A stretch of 11,376 bases of DNA from Oscillospiraceae bacterium (GTDB lineage: Bacteria; Bacillota; Clostridia; Oscillospirales; Acutalibacteraceae), in NCBI GenBank assembly GCA_031262125.1, contig JAISII010000080.1, forward strand, positions 1-11,376, in the 5' to 3' direction. The notes beneath the pieces are model-generated. The model saw only the letters and a list, made by a program, of their open reading frames with translations. It had not been told where the DNA came from and did no database searches. The position numbers and the translations under genes are program-made. Below, in pieces: positions 4,677-11,376 of this stretch; the stretch's first letter is position 1; each line of letters starts with the position of its first letter.

Positions 4677-4705
4677 TTGACATTAATAAAATTAAGTATT
4701 ACAAT
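4677..4705 (+). promoter_or_regulatory. Promoter of the dockerin-protein gene
   Basis: TTGACA (4677-4682) is exact consensus; TACAAT (4700-4705) differs from consensus in one base; the spacer is 17. A start near 4712 gives a leader of about 57 bases. AAAGGG (4753-4758) lies 10 bases before the ATG. Confidence 0.8.
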
Positions 4706-4768
4706 ATTTATACTATTTTACTTGCCGTTTGGCATAACTTTTTTAAAAAAAGAAAGGGAAAATTAACA

Positions 4769-7513
4769 ATGAAATCAAAAAAAGCACTTTTAAAAAGCCT
4801 TTTTGCATTTGTTTTGGCGTTTTTGGTTGTTCTTATGCCAATTACCGCTTCGGCAATGCAAAAGCAATCTAACCCCGACCTATATGGCGAGGGCGTAATT
4901 GACGGTGTTGACGCAGACCCCGATATCGGCGGGCACAACAGCTATGTTTGGTGTGCCGAAATGTTCGAGCAGACTGATGCCGATTACCTTTGGGTGGGCA
5001 CAAACCGTGATTTAGGTGCAACTATAGGCAATGTAGCAACAAACGGCAACAACGGTGAGCTTGCAGGGATGTTCGGCTCTTTGGGCGGCGACTTGGCAGC
5101 ACTTGCCGATATGTTTGTTCCGTCCGATGACAAAACCGGCAAAATCTATAGGCAAAAAGCTGCCGACACCGATGCAGAATTTGAACTGATGTACGAAAAC
5201 CCGGCTATTAACGGCTATCGCAGGATGATAGTTTTTAACGATTATCTTTACGTTTGTGCAGGGCTTACTAACGTATCTAAGGATTCCAATTATGCTGTAG
5301 TGCTGCGTTTTTCAAAAGATTTTAAACCCGACGATAAACCCGAAATCGTAATGTGGGACAAGCTTCCCGATAAGCAACAGGAATATTTCCGCTCGGCTTG
5401 CGTTTATAACGGTTACCTTTACATAGGCACATTTGATTCTAAAATTTATGTTACAGACGGCACAGGGCTTACAAACCTAACGCCTAATACCGCAGGCACA
5501 GGCGAAAAATACACCGGCTGGACATTAGCACTCGATATGAACAAACCACTTGCTTCTGCCGATACAGCAACAGCCGACACAGCCGCTGCTACAGGAGCTA
5601 TTTGGGATATGGTTGGTTATAAAGGCTCTATCTATACCGTTAATGTTGGCGGCAGCGGCGGAGTTTACGGCGGCAACGGTGCATTTTTAATCTATAAACT
5701 CGACCCTTCGGAGGACGGGCTGATTTCTGCCGTTACACCCGTAATAGGACCTAACGAAAGCTGCGATATTACTTCAGGCTTTGGCATACGCCAAAACGCT
5801 ATCGGCTCGCCGTTTGTTATAACGGTAGATGGTGTAGAATACCTGTATGTTACAACCTTTGCAAACGGACCTGTGTTTTTAATGGCACTTATCGCAGGTC
5901 AGGTAGAATACGCAATGGAAAACCTCTTCCAACCCGCACAAATTTATCGCTACAGCGATGAATACGGCTGGGAAGTTGTTGCAGGCGACACAACCGGTGA
6001 ATATGTTGCAGTCGACAAAGAAGGTAACCCCTTACCCGTTGTTGGCAACAGCCGTGCTGGGTTCTTCCCCGGGGTAGCCGATGCTGTTAACGCTTCGGCA
6101 AACCAATACATTTGGTGGATGGCACAGCAAGCAGACGGCACAATTTATACAACCACTTGGGACACAGGCGTTTTTGCCGAACTGGGCGAATATATGGTAC
6201 TTATGGCATTCATCAAAAGCTACGGTATGCCGGCCACAACTGCTTTGGCAATGGAAGCTATGCCTTATATTCAAAACATACTGGCAGCCTCACAAAAGCT
6301 GGTGAACGATTCGGCAACCAAAGCCGCAGATATGCAAGCTTTAGCCGAACAATTGCTTGCAGGCTTTGTTGATTATGCAAAAGAGCTTAAAGAAAAAGTC
6401 GGCTCGTGGACAAAAGAAGACTTTGAAGCCTTTATTGCAAAAATTCTTAACGGTTGCACAGCAACACCCGATATGCCCGTTGCTTCCCCCGATGCACCCG
6501 CAGCAACATCCGATACACCCGCAGTAACCCCTAATATACCGATAGCCGATGACATTGCTGCACTTAAAACCGCACTTACCGACTTTTATGTATATTGCAG
6601 CACAAAGGCCGAGACCGACGAAGATTTAGCCGATGCAATAACCAAAACTGCTTCGGTTGCTGTTGCTGTTGCACTTTATAGCTATAACAACGCCGACCCG
6701 TCCGGCTTTAACCTTTATAAAAGCACCGATGGCGTTAACTTTAAACCCTTGTTAGTTGACGGGTTCGAAAACAAATATAACTATGGCGGTCGTGTTATTT
6801 TGGCAACAAAATACGGCACCTATGTTACTACTGCCAACCCCTTCGACGGCGGGCAAGTTTGGCGAATTGAGGATTTGGGACCGATAATGACATTAAATGT
6901 TCCACAAAATATTACTTTAAAACAAGGCGAAACCAAAAAATTCTCGGTTATGGCTGTTGATTTGCCGGAAGATGCGGTTATTGAAATGGCAACAAATCAA
7001 TATGGCAATGATTTGGTAACAGTTGAGTTGGTTAAACGAGAAACTTCAAGCATAATTACCGACTATCGTTACGATGTTAAAATTGTGCCTGCGGCAGATG
7101 CATATGGTTTGAAAAAATATGTTTCCAGCCCGGATTCTGTTGAACACGCCGTACAAATGTATGACATAGTTATAACGGGAGTAGCCCAGGGGAAAGGCGA
7201 AATTGCATTTGACCTAAGTGAAAAATCGGGCATCGTTTCAGGGCTTAAGGTTGATATCACAGTTGAACCTGCCGCAACAACCACATATATTTTAGGCGAT
7301 GCCGAAGGCGACGGAGATGTGGACGTATCTGATGCCACCTATATGCAGAAGGTTTTGGCAAAAATCGTAACAGCTTCGGCAGGTTTTGAGCTTGCAGCCG
7401 ATGTAAATATGGACGGCAACGTTACGATTAATGATGTAACAGCTATTCAAAAGTATTTGGCAAACTTCACTAACCCCGAGTTAGCATTGATTGGCACAGA
7501 AATGATAGGTTGA
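4769..7513 (+). CDS. Secreted beta-propeller-like protein with C-terminal type I dockerin
   Basis: A 914-residue exported protein. Residues 1-29 are a signal peptide (basic start, hydrophobic core, ASA cleavage site). About 30-470 contain repeated strand motifs such as DYLWVGTNRD, DYLYVCAGL, GYLYIGTFDS and GVEYLYVTTF, suggesting beta-propeller blades. About 475-565 are helix-rich, 566-595 are a Pro/Ala/Thr/Asp linker, and a second helical stretch follows. Near 640-704 blade-like sequence returns (GFNLYKSTDG, YGTYVTTANPFDGGQVWRI). About 705-835 look like an Ig-type beta domain (NITLKQGETKKFSV). Residues 843-903 form a type I dockerin with two calcium loops: D844, E846, D848, G849, D850, D855 and D878, N880, D882, G883, N884, D889. 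Dockerins bind cohesin domains of scaffoldins, so this protein probably joins a surface complex. No catalytic domain was recognised. Confidence 0.85.
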   Translation: MKSKKALLKSLFAFVLAFLVVLMPITASAMQKQSNPDLYGEGVIDGVDADPDIGGHNSYVWCAEMFEQTDADYLWVGTNRDLGATIGNVATNGNNGELAGMFGSLGGDLAALADMFVPSDDKTGKIYRQKAADTDAEFELMYENPAINGYRRMIVFNDYLYVCAGLTNVSKDSNYAVVLRFSKDFKPDDKPEIVMWDKLPDKQQEYFRSACVYNGYLYIGTFDSKIYVTDGTGLTNLTPNTAGTGEKYTGWTLALDMNKPLASADTATADTAAATGAIWDMVGYKGSIYTVNVGGSGGVYGGNGAFLIYKLDPSEDGLISAVTPVIGPNESCDITSGFGIRQNAIGSPFVITVDGVEYLYVTTFANGPVFLMALIAGQVEYAMENLFQPAQIYRYSDEYGWEVVAGDTTGEYVAVDKEGNPLPVVGNSRAGFFPGVADAVNASANQYIWWMAQQADGTIYTTTWDTGVFAELGEYMVLMAFIKSYGMPATTALAMEAMPYIQNILAASQKLVNDSATKAADMQALAEQLLAGFVDYAKELKEKVGSWTKEDFEAFIAKILNGCTATPDMPVASPDAPAATSDTPAVTPNIPIADDIAALKTALTDFYVYCSTKAETDEDLADAITKTASVAVAVALYSYNNADPSGFNLYKSTDGVNFKPLLVDGFENKYNYGGRVILATKYGTYVTTANPFDGGQVWRIEDLGPIMTLNVPQNITLKQGETKKFSVMAVDLPEDAVIEMATNQYGNDLVTVELVKRETSSIITDYRYDVKIVPAADAYGLKKYVSSPDSVEHAVQMYDIVITGVAQGKGEIAFDLSEKSGIVSGLKVDITVEPAATTTYILGDAEGDGDVDVSDATYMQKVLAKIVTASAGFELAADVNMDGNVTINDVTAIQKYLANFTNPELALIGTEMIG

Positions 7514-7534
7514 TTTATTAAAAATTATTGAAAA

Positions 7535-7585
7535 AACCACCCCGTCTTCGCTAAAGCGAATCCACCCCTCCCCGGAGGGGAATAT
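7535..7585 (-). repeat. 51-bp palindromic repeat, copy B
   Basis: Reverse-complement copy of 3363-3413 with about two substitutions (T for G at 7561 and a C for A in the CCCCTCC hairpin centre). It lies 21 bases after the dockerin gene. It has no T run of its own and is probably not a terminator on the plus strand. Confidence 0.8.
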
Positions 7586-7642
7586 CTGCACCTTAAATTG
7601 ACTGCTTACTAACCTCTTTGAAGAGCGGCAGTTTGCAAAACA

Positions 7643-7666
7643 GCCCCCGCACAAAAGTGCGGGGGC
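7643..7666 (-). terminator. Terminator of the DUF1015 gene, possibly shared
   Basis: GCCCCCGCAC (7643-7652) and GTGCGGGGGC (7657-7666) form a perfect 10-bp stem with an AAAA loop. On the minus strand it is followed by TGTTTTGC, a short T run. It lies 24 bases past the stop of the minus-strand gene and 130 bases past the stop of the plus-strand dockerin gene, so it may serve both. Confidence 0.65.
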
Positions 7667-7689
7667 AATTCATATTGTCTTGTCTTATA

Positions 7690-8973
7690 TTAAACCAATT
7701 TATTCATAACCATTCCCGTTATCATTTTGGGGTAAAAATAGGTTGACTTTTGGGGCATCTTTTCGCCGTTTTCGGCAACCTCTCTAATTTCGCTGACACG
7801 GGTGGGGTTCATTACAAACGCACATTGGAACTTACCACTGTCTACACCCTCAATTGCTTCGGCAAAAAATTTGGTGTAGGTCAGGTTGCGCTGGGCAGCC
7901 ATATTTTCTTTGTCTATTTTAAATACTCGCTCTAAAATAAGTGTGTGCAGCACGGTTACATCAAGGTTTTTTGTCGGCTCGCTTGCCTCGGGCAAGATTG
8001 TATTAAGAGCAGCAAAATCACGCAGCACAAGCAAATACCAAGCTCCACCGCCGCAATACATTCCAAAAGCTTTGTCGCCTTTTTTATAGTATGTGTCTAA
8101 AATTTCTTCCATTGCCCCAGAGGTGTCGTATCGTGTAACGTCAAAAAGCTGTTTAATTTCATCTAAAGCGGCTGCAATGTCAAAGCCCTCCAGCCCAAAA
8201 ACAAGCCTATGCGTGGGGAACACAACAAGCCCCGGATGCTCCATATCCACAAGATAAATCATCTGATAATCCTGTGCGTCGCCCGGCTTTGCAATGCCGT
8301 TTTGGCGGCACCAATTGCGGTAGTTAAGGGCTGTTTCGTAACGGTGATGTCCGTCAGCTATGTACAGCTTGCGGTCGTCAAAATCGCCGCAAATTTGTGC
8401 AATTGCTTCCTCGTCGGTAACAATCCACATACGGTGGGTTATGTTGTCGTCATCGCTAAACTGCAAATCCGGCTCTCCGGCAGACACTGCATCTATGCTT
8501 GCCGCAGTGTTTTTGCCGCCGCTTGTGTACAACGCATAAATCTGGCTGAAGTTGCAATTTGTGGCTTTCATCAGGTTAAGGCGATCCTCTTTTGCCTTGC
8601 TTAGGGTGAACTCGTGGGGTAAAATTATGCCTTTTTCAAACTCCTCAACCTTAACACGGGCGATTATTCCCTTAACGGCTTTGCGTTGCCCATATGCGGT
8701 AAATTCCTCTTCATAAACATACAAAGCGGGCTTGTCCTCAAACTTTAAAATGCCGCTTTGTTCCCATTTTTTTAAGACCTCTGCAGCTACGCTGTAGGGG
8801 TTTTCGCCTTCTTTGGGCAGCTCCAGCCTAATAATATTATTTTGGTTGCTCTTAATAAATTCCTGCCGTTGCTCCTCACTTATAATATCGTAGGGCGGGC
8901 AGCACAATGTTTTAAGTTCTCCTGCTTGTTGGGTGTTAAACCTCATACCTTTAAATGCAATTACTTCTGCCAT
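7690..8973 (-). CDS. DUF1015 family protein
   Basis: A 427-residue soluble protein with no signal peptide or membrane segment, recognised as DUF1015. Visible family features are the N-terminal PPYDII (26-31), LPHEFT (118-123) followed by a K/E/R-rich stretch (KAKEDR), and YIADGHHRYETAL (204-216). The GHHR motif recalls the phosphate-binding motif of the ParB/sulfiredoxin fold, some members of which are serine kinases; a kinase role here is inference only. From memory, DUF1015 genes in Clostridia are often beside serine biosynthesis genes (serA, serC), but none is in this window. The start is supported by AAGAGG (minus strand, 8989-8984) 10 bases before the ATG. The gene is monocistronic, with its own promoter and terminator. 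Confidence 0.9.
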   Translation of the reverse strand: MAEVIAFKGMRFNTQQAGELKTLCCPPYDIISEEQRQEFIKSNQNNIIRLELPKEGENPYSVAAEVLKKWEQSGILKFEDKPALYVYEEEFTAYGQRKAVKGIIARVKVEEFEKGIILPHEFTLSKAKEDRLNLMKATNCNFSQIYALYTSGGKNTAASIDAVSAGEPDLQFSDDDNITHRMWIVTDEEAIAQICGDFDDRKLYIADGHHRYETALNYRNWCRQNGIAKPGDAQDYQMIYLVDMEHPGLVVFPTHRLVFGLEGFDIAAALDEIKQLFDVTRYDTSGAMEEILDTYYKKGDKAFGMYCGGGAWYLLVLRDFAALNTILPEASEPTKNLDVTVLHTLILERVFKIDKENMAAQRNLTYTKFFAEAIEGVDSGKFQCAFVMNPTRVSEIREVAENGEKMPQKSTYFYPKMITGMVMNKLV

Positions 8974-9009
8974 TTTTACAAAACCTCTTTTTTAAAAAAT
9001 TATAAATTT

Positions 9010-9038
9010 ATTTTAACACACAAAGCTAAGGGTTGCAA
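9010..9038 (-). promoter_or_regulatory. Promoter of the DUF1015 gene
   Basis: On the minus strand, TTGCAA (9033-9038), a 17-base spacer and TAAAAT (9010-9015) preceded by TGT, giving an extended -10. Transcription would start near 9003, about 30 bases before the start codon. Confidence 0.65.
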
Positions 9039-9057
9039 GAGGGATTTTTGCTTGCTA

Positions 9058-9108
9058 TTTTCTCCTTCCGTCAGAGCTACGCTCTGCCACCTCCCTCTAA
9101 GAGGGAGG
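9058..9108. repeat. Palindromic repeat with two hairpins, copy 2 of the CTCCTTCCGTCA element
   Basis: It starts with the 16 bases shared with 128-143. Then CAGAGC-TAC-GCTCTG (9072-9086) and CCTCCCTC-TAA-GAGGGAGG (9090-9108) form two hairpins in a row. It is a dispersed extragenic element with no coding content. Confidence 0.7.
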
Positions 9109-9143
9109 CTTATAAGGTTTATTTGAAAAGAGCATAAAAAAGT

Positions 9144-9179
9144 CCCCCTCCGGGAGGGGGAAAGTCGGCGAATGCCGAC
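9144..9179. repeat. Two GC-rich hairpins in the repeat cluster
   Basis: CCCCCTC-CGG-GAGGGGG (9144-9160) and GTCGGC-GAAT-GCCGAC (9164-9179) are perfect hairpins. On the minus strand the first is followed by ACTTTTTTATG and so looks like a leftward terminator, although no leftward gene is known to end here. Confidence 0.65.
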
Positions 9180-9216
9180 AGGGGGAGAACGCGTGAAACA
9201 AATTTTCCTCCCCCCC

Positions 9217-9245
9217 TTGAAACTATTTGCAAAATAAACTACACT
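9217..9245 (+). promoter_or_regulatory. Probable promoter of the sigma factor operon
   Basis: TTGAAA (9217-9222), a 17-base spacer and TACACT (9240-9245): five and four of six consensus bases respectively. A start near 9252 would place the palindrome at 9259-9270 just inside the transcript. Confidence 0.5.
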
Positions 9246-9258
9246 ATTTATATGAACG

Positions 9259-9270
9259 GTTTGTACAAAC
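9259..9270. promoter_or_regulatory. 12-bp palindrome, candidate operator
   Basis: GTTTGTACAAAC is a perfect palindrome centred about 13 bases after the predicted start of the sigma operon transcript. A repressor bound there would block transcription. No binding protein can be named. Confidence 0.4.
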
Positions 9271-9318
9271 GCTTTTTAAAAAAGCCAAGTTCAACTCATT
9301 GATGGGAAAACAAAAAAT

Positions 9319-9861
9319 ATGGAACATACAAACATACCGATTTGTGCAAATTTTGCCGAGCTGGTTGCCCTTGCACGCAAGGGCGATGCCGCAGCTTTCG
9401 GGCTGCTGTACGGCAGCATTTATAACGACTTGTACCGCTATGCGTATTTTACGCTTAAAAACAGCCACGATGCCGAGGATGCTGTAAGCGAAGCCGTTAC
9501 CGATGCCTACCGTATAATGGCAAAGCTTAAAAACGAGGCAAGCTTTAAGGCGTGGTTTTTTAAAATACTCTCTCGCAAATGCATTTTTATAATCCGCAGC
9601 CGCTATAAAAATGAAGATTTGCTCTCGGGTGCTGCCGATGCTGCACTTGCGGGCGTGTGTTCAACCTGCGGCGATGACGATGCCCTTGAGCTTAAATTGG
9701 CAATGAAGGTTCTGTCGGCACAAGAACGTATGATAATCTCGCTTGCAGCGTTTGAAGGCTATAAATTTGAAGAAATTGCAACAATAACTGCACTTAAACA
9801 AAGCACGGTAAAAACAAAATACTACCGTGCCCTGCAAAAGCTCGAAAAGCAAATGAAGTAG
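9319..9861 (+). CDS. ECF-type RNA polymerase sigma factor
   Basis: A 180-residue sigma-70 family protein of the group 4 (ECF) layout. Region 2 spans about 22-95, with typical helices (GDAAAFGLLYGSIYNDLYRY, then DAEDAVSEAVTDAY and FKAWFFKILSRKC). A linker rich in Ala, Gly and Asp follows (about 98-122). Region 4 is at about 125-177, with the DNA-binding helix-turn-helix YKFEEIATITALKQSTVKTKYYRAL. It directs RNA polymerase to a special promoter set. The ribosome binding site before the ATG is weak (only GATGGGA about 11 bases upstream), which may keep expression low. The beta-propeller gene follows after 38 bases and is probably co-transcribed. No zinc-finger anti-sigma gene is present beside it, so the next product may take the regulatory role. 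Confidence 0.88.
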   Translation: MEHTNIPICANFAELVALARKGDAAAFGLLYGSIYNDLYRYAYFTLKNSHDAEDAVSEAVTDAYRIMAKLKNEASFKAWFFKILSRKCIFIIRSRYKNEDLLSGAADAALAGVCSTCGDDDALELKLAMKVLSAQERMIISLAAFEGYKFEEIATITALKQSTVKTKYYRALQKLEKQMK

Positions 9862-9899
9862 ATTAGCCGCCCGTAAAATCAGAAAGAAGGAAGCTTATT

Positions 9900-11376
9900 A
9901 TGAACAACGATTTTTTAGATAAACTTAAAACACAGAGCCAAAGCATTCAAAGCAGCGAGTATATTGCCCCGCAAGCTGTTACCGCACGCTTGCACGGCGT
10001 CAGGCGTTCACGCAAAAAAGCCTATATGTCGGCGGTTGCAGGGGTGCTTTGCATATGTGTTTTGCTAAGCGGCATTGTTGCCCTGCCGCAATTGTTCGGC
10101 AGCGGCGTAACCTATGCACCGCCCCGCAGTATTTTAAAACAAGTTGCCAACCCCAACCATTACACCGATATTTTCGGCGTTGTTAAAAAATTAAAAGACA
10201 TTGCCGCAAAAGAAGCCGAAGCAGCAAAAGCCGAAGCAGCTAACTACGACAATGCCCCTATAGGTAGCGATTTTGCAGGCGGGTCGGCACCGGGCGGTGC
10301 AATCAGCAATTCTTACGACGGAAAATATGCCTTTTCATCCGACGAAACTACCGGGCAAGCCCAGCTAAAATACTCCGATACTAACACGCAGGTTAAAGGC
10401 GTTAGCGAAGCCGATATTGTAAAAACCGACGGTGAATATATTTATGCCTTAAAAATTGATTATAACGATATGGAAGAGGTTTACCCTGCCGACAATTCCG
10501 AATACCCCGAGATGCAAGCCAAAACGTACCTTAACATCAACAAAATTAACAACGGGCAAATTACGCAAGCTTCCCGCACAAAGCTTGATTTTTACCCCGA
10601 AGAAATGTATGTTTACGGCGATTTGCTTATAATCACCGAGGTTGAATATACGGGGAGATATGATTACAGCTGGGCTTTAAGCTCATACTACAACGCCGTG
10701 AGCGACATAGCTTTTAGGAATGGCTACCACAACACAAAACTGCATTTTTACAACATTGCCAACCACAAAGCCCCTGTGCAAAGTGCAATGCTGCTTATGC
10801 AGGGCAACTGCGTAAGCACACGGATGATTAACAATGTTTTGTATTTGGTTACCGATTATACAATCCCCGATTTGCAGCAGGCAGAGCAAAACAGCCCCAG
10901 CAGCTATGTGCCTGTTTATAAAGAGTACGATATTGCAAACGGCGATGTTGTGCCCTCAAACGCAGAAGACGAAGCAAACGCAACGCAAACTACTCCCCCC
11001 CCAACTACAATTGCAGCAAATGCTAAAAATGCAAGTGCCGATAATGCAACCCCCGACACGGCAATAACCGAATCCCTGCCACCCAACACCTCTTGCGTGC
11101 CTGCACCGGACATTTTTATTTGCGGCGAGCCGAAAAGTGCAGAATACATCACCATTTCGAGCATAGATTTAAACAACCCCACAAAATTTGCCGATATGAA
11201 GTCGATTTTGGCAGGCGGCAACCAAGTTTATTGCAATTTTAACAACCTTTTTGTTACGGTAGATGCCTACACCTATAATAACGGGTGGGAGTTTACAAAC
11301 CACACAAGCATTGTTCGCTGTGCAATTAACGGCACCGAACTTAATATTCAAGCCGAAGGCAAAGTGCCGGGCAGCA
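9900..11376 (+). CDS. Membrane-anchored beta-propeller protein (Beta_propel family), 3' end outside the window
   Basis: The open frame runs from ATG 9900 to the window edge, 492 complete codons, with no stop. AAGGA (9887-9891) lies 8 bases upstream. Residues 1-40 are a cytoplasmic segment (FLDKLKTQSQSIQ, then basic RRSRKKAY). Residues 42-62 are a single transmembrane helix. Residues 105-120 are Ala/Lys/Glu-rich, probably helical. The family signature TQVKGVSEADIVKTDGEYIY spans about 163-182, and beta-strand blades follow. A Thr/Pro/Asn/Ala-rich low-complexity stretch (about 351-402) interrupts the propeller. With the sigma gene just upstream, the short cytoplasmic part could bind the sigma factor while the propeller senses an external signal. 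That role is inference; the family itself is known only as secreted beta-propeller proteins. Confidence 0.85.
   Translation, partial: MNNDFLDKLKTQSQSIQSSEYIAPQAVTARLHGVRRSRKKAYMSAVAGVLCICVLLSGIVALPQLFGSGVTYAPPRSILKQVANPNHYTDIFGVVKKLKDIAAKEAEAAKAEAANYDNAPIGSDFAGGSAPGGAISNSYDGKYAFSSDETTGQAQLKYSDTNTQVKGVSEADIVKTDGEYIYALKIDYNDMEEVYPADNSEYPEMQAKTYLNINKINNGQITQASRTKLDFYPEEMYVYGDLLIITEVEYTGRYDYSWALSSYYNAVSDIAFRNGYHNTKLHFYNIANHKAPVQSAMLLMQGNCVSTRMINNVLYLVTDYTIPDLQQAEQNSPSSYVPVYKEYDIANGDVVPSNAEDEANATQTTPPPTTIAANAKNASADNATPDTAITESLPPNTSCVPAPDIFICGEPKSAEYITISSIDLNNPTKFADMKSILAGGNQVYCNFNNLFVTVDAYTYNNGWEFTNHTSIVRCAINGTELNIQAEGKVPGS

Noticed and set aside
9227..9487. 86-codon plus-strand frame starting before the sigma gene
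   Set aside because: It overlaps the sigma factor in another frame, has no family resemblance and a poor ribosome site.

Overview
The window looks like chromosomal DNA of an anaerobic Gram-positive bacterium of the class Clostridia, probably near Oscillospiraceae/Ruminococcaceae. This is an inference from four things: a ferredoxin-dependent indolepyruvate oxidoreductase, a dockerin-bearing secreted protein, strong AGGAGG-type ribosome binding sites with sigma-A promoters, and AT-rich intergenic spaces filled with small palindromic repeats. No phage, insertion sequence, CRISPR array, tRNA or rRNA was seen.

Layout, left to right. 1-211 has no supported gene: hairpins, a repeat fragment and a strong terminator. 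212-539 is a compact unit that reads as a type I toxin-antitoxin module: a rightward promoter, a 23-codon hydrophobic peptide gene with a strong Shine-Dalgarno site, a two-way terminator, and a perfect-consensus leftward promoter for a short antisense RNA. 630-2953 is iorA-iorB, overlapping by 4 bases and flanked by a 36-bp imperfect inverted repeat. 2954-3565 is a 0.6-kb non-coding stretch. It holds a second short RNA gene that resembles the antitoxin RNA of the first module, with only a remnant of a toxin gene opposite it, then nested palindromic repeats and a heptamer tandem array. 3566-4555 is a membrane-anchored DUF3089-type alpha/beta hydrolase with its own terminator. 4677-7513 is a well-defined promoter and a 914-residue secreted protein with beta-propeller-like blades and a C-terminal type I dockerin. 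7690-8973, on the minus strand, is a DUF1015 protein with its own promoter and terminator. 9039-9216 is a repeat cluster. 9217 to the right edge is an ECF-type sigma factor gene followed by a membrane-anchored beta-propeller (Beta_propel family) gene cut off by the window end.

The genes do not form one pathway. IorAB is fermentative or assimilatory aromatic amino acid metabolism. The hydrolase and the dockerin protein act outside the membrane. The sigma factor and propeller protein form a likely signalling pair. The least expected content is the toxin-antitoxin module together with its apparent toxin-deleted relative 2.6 kb away.
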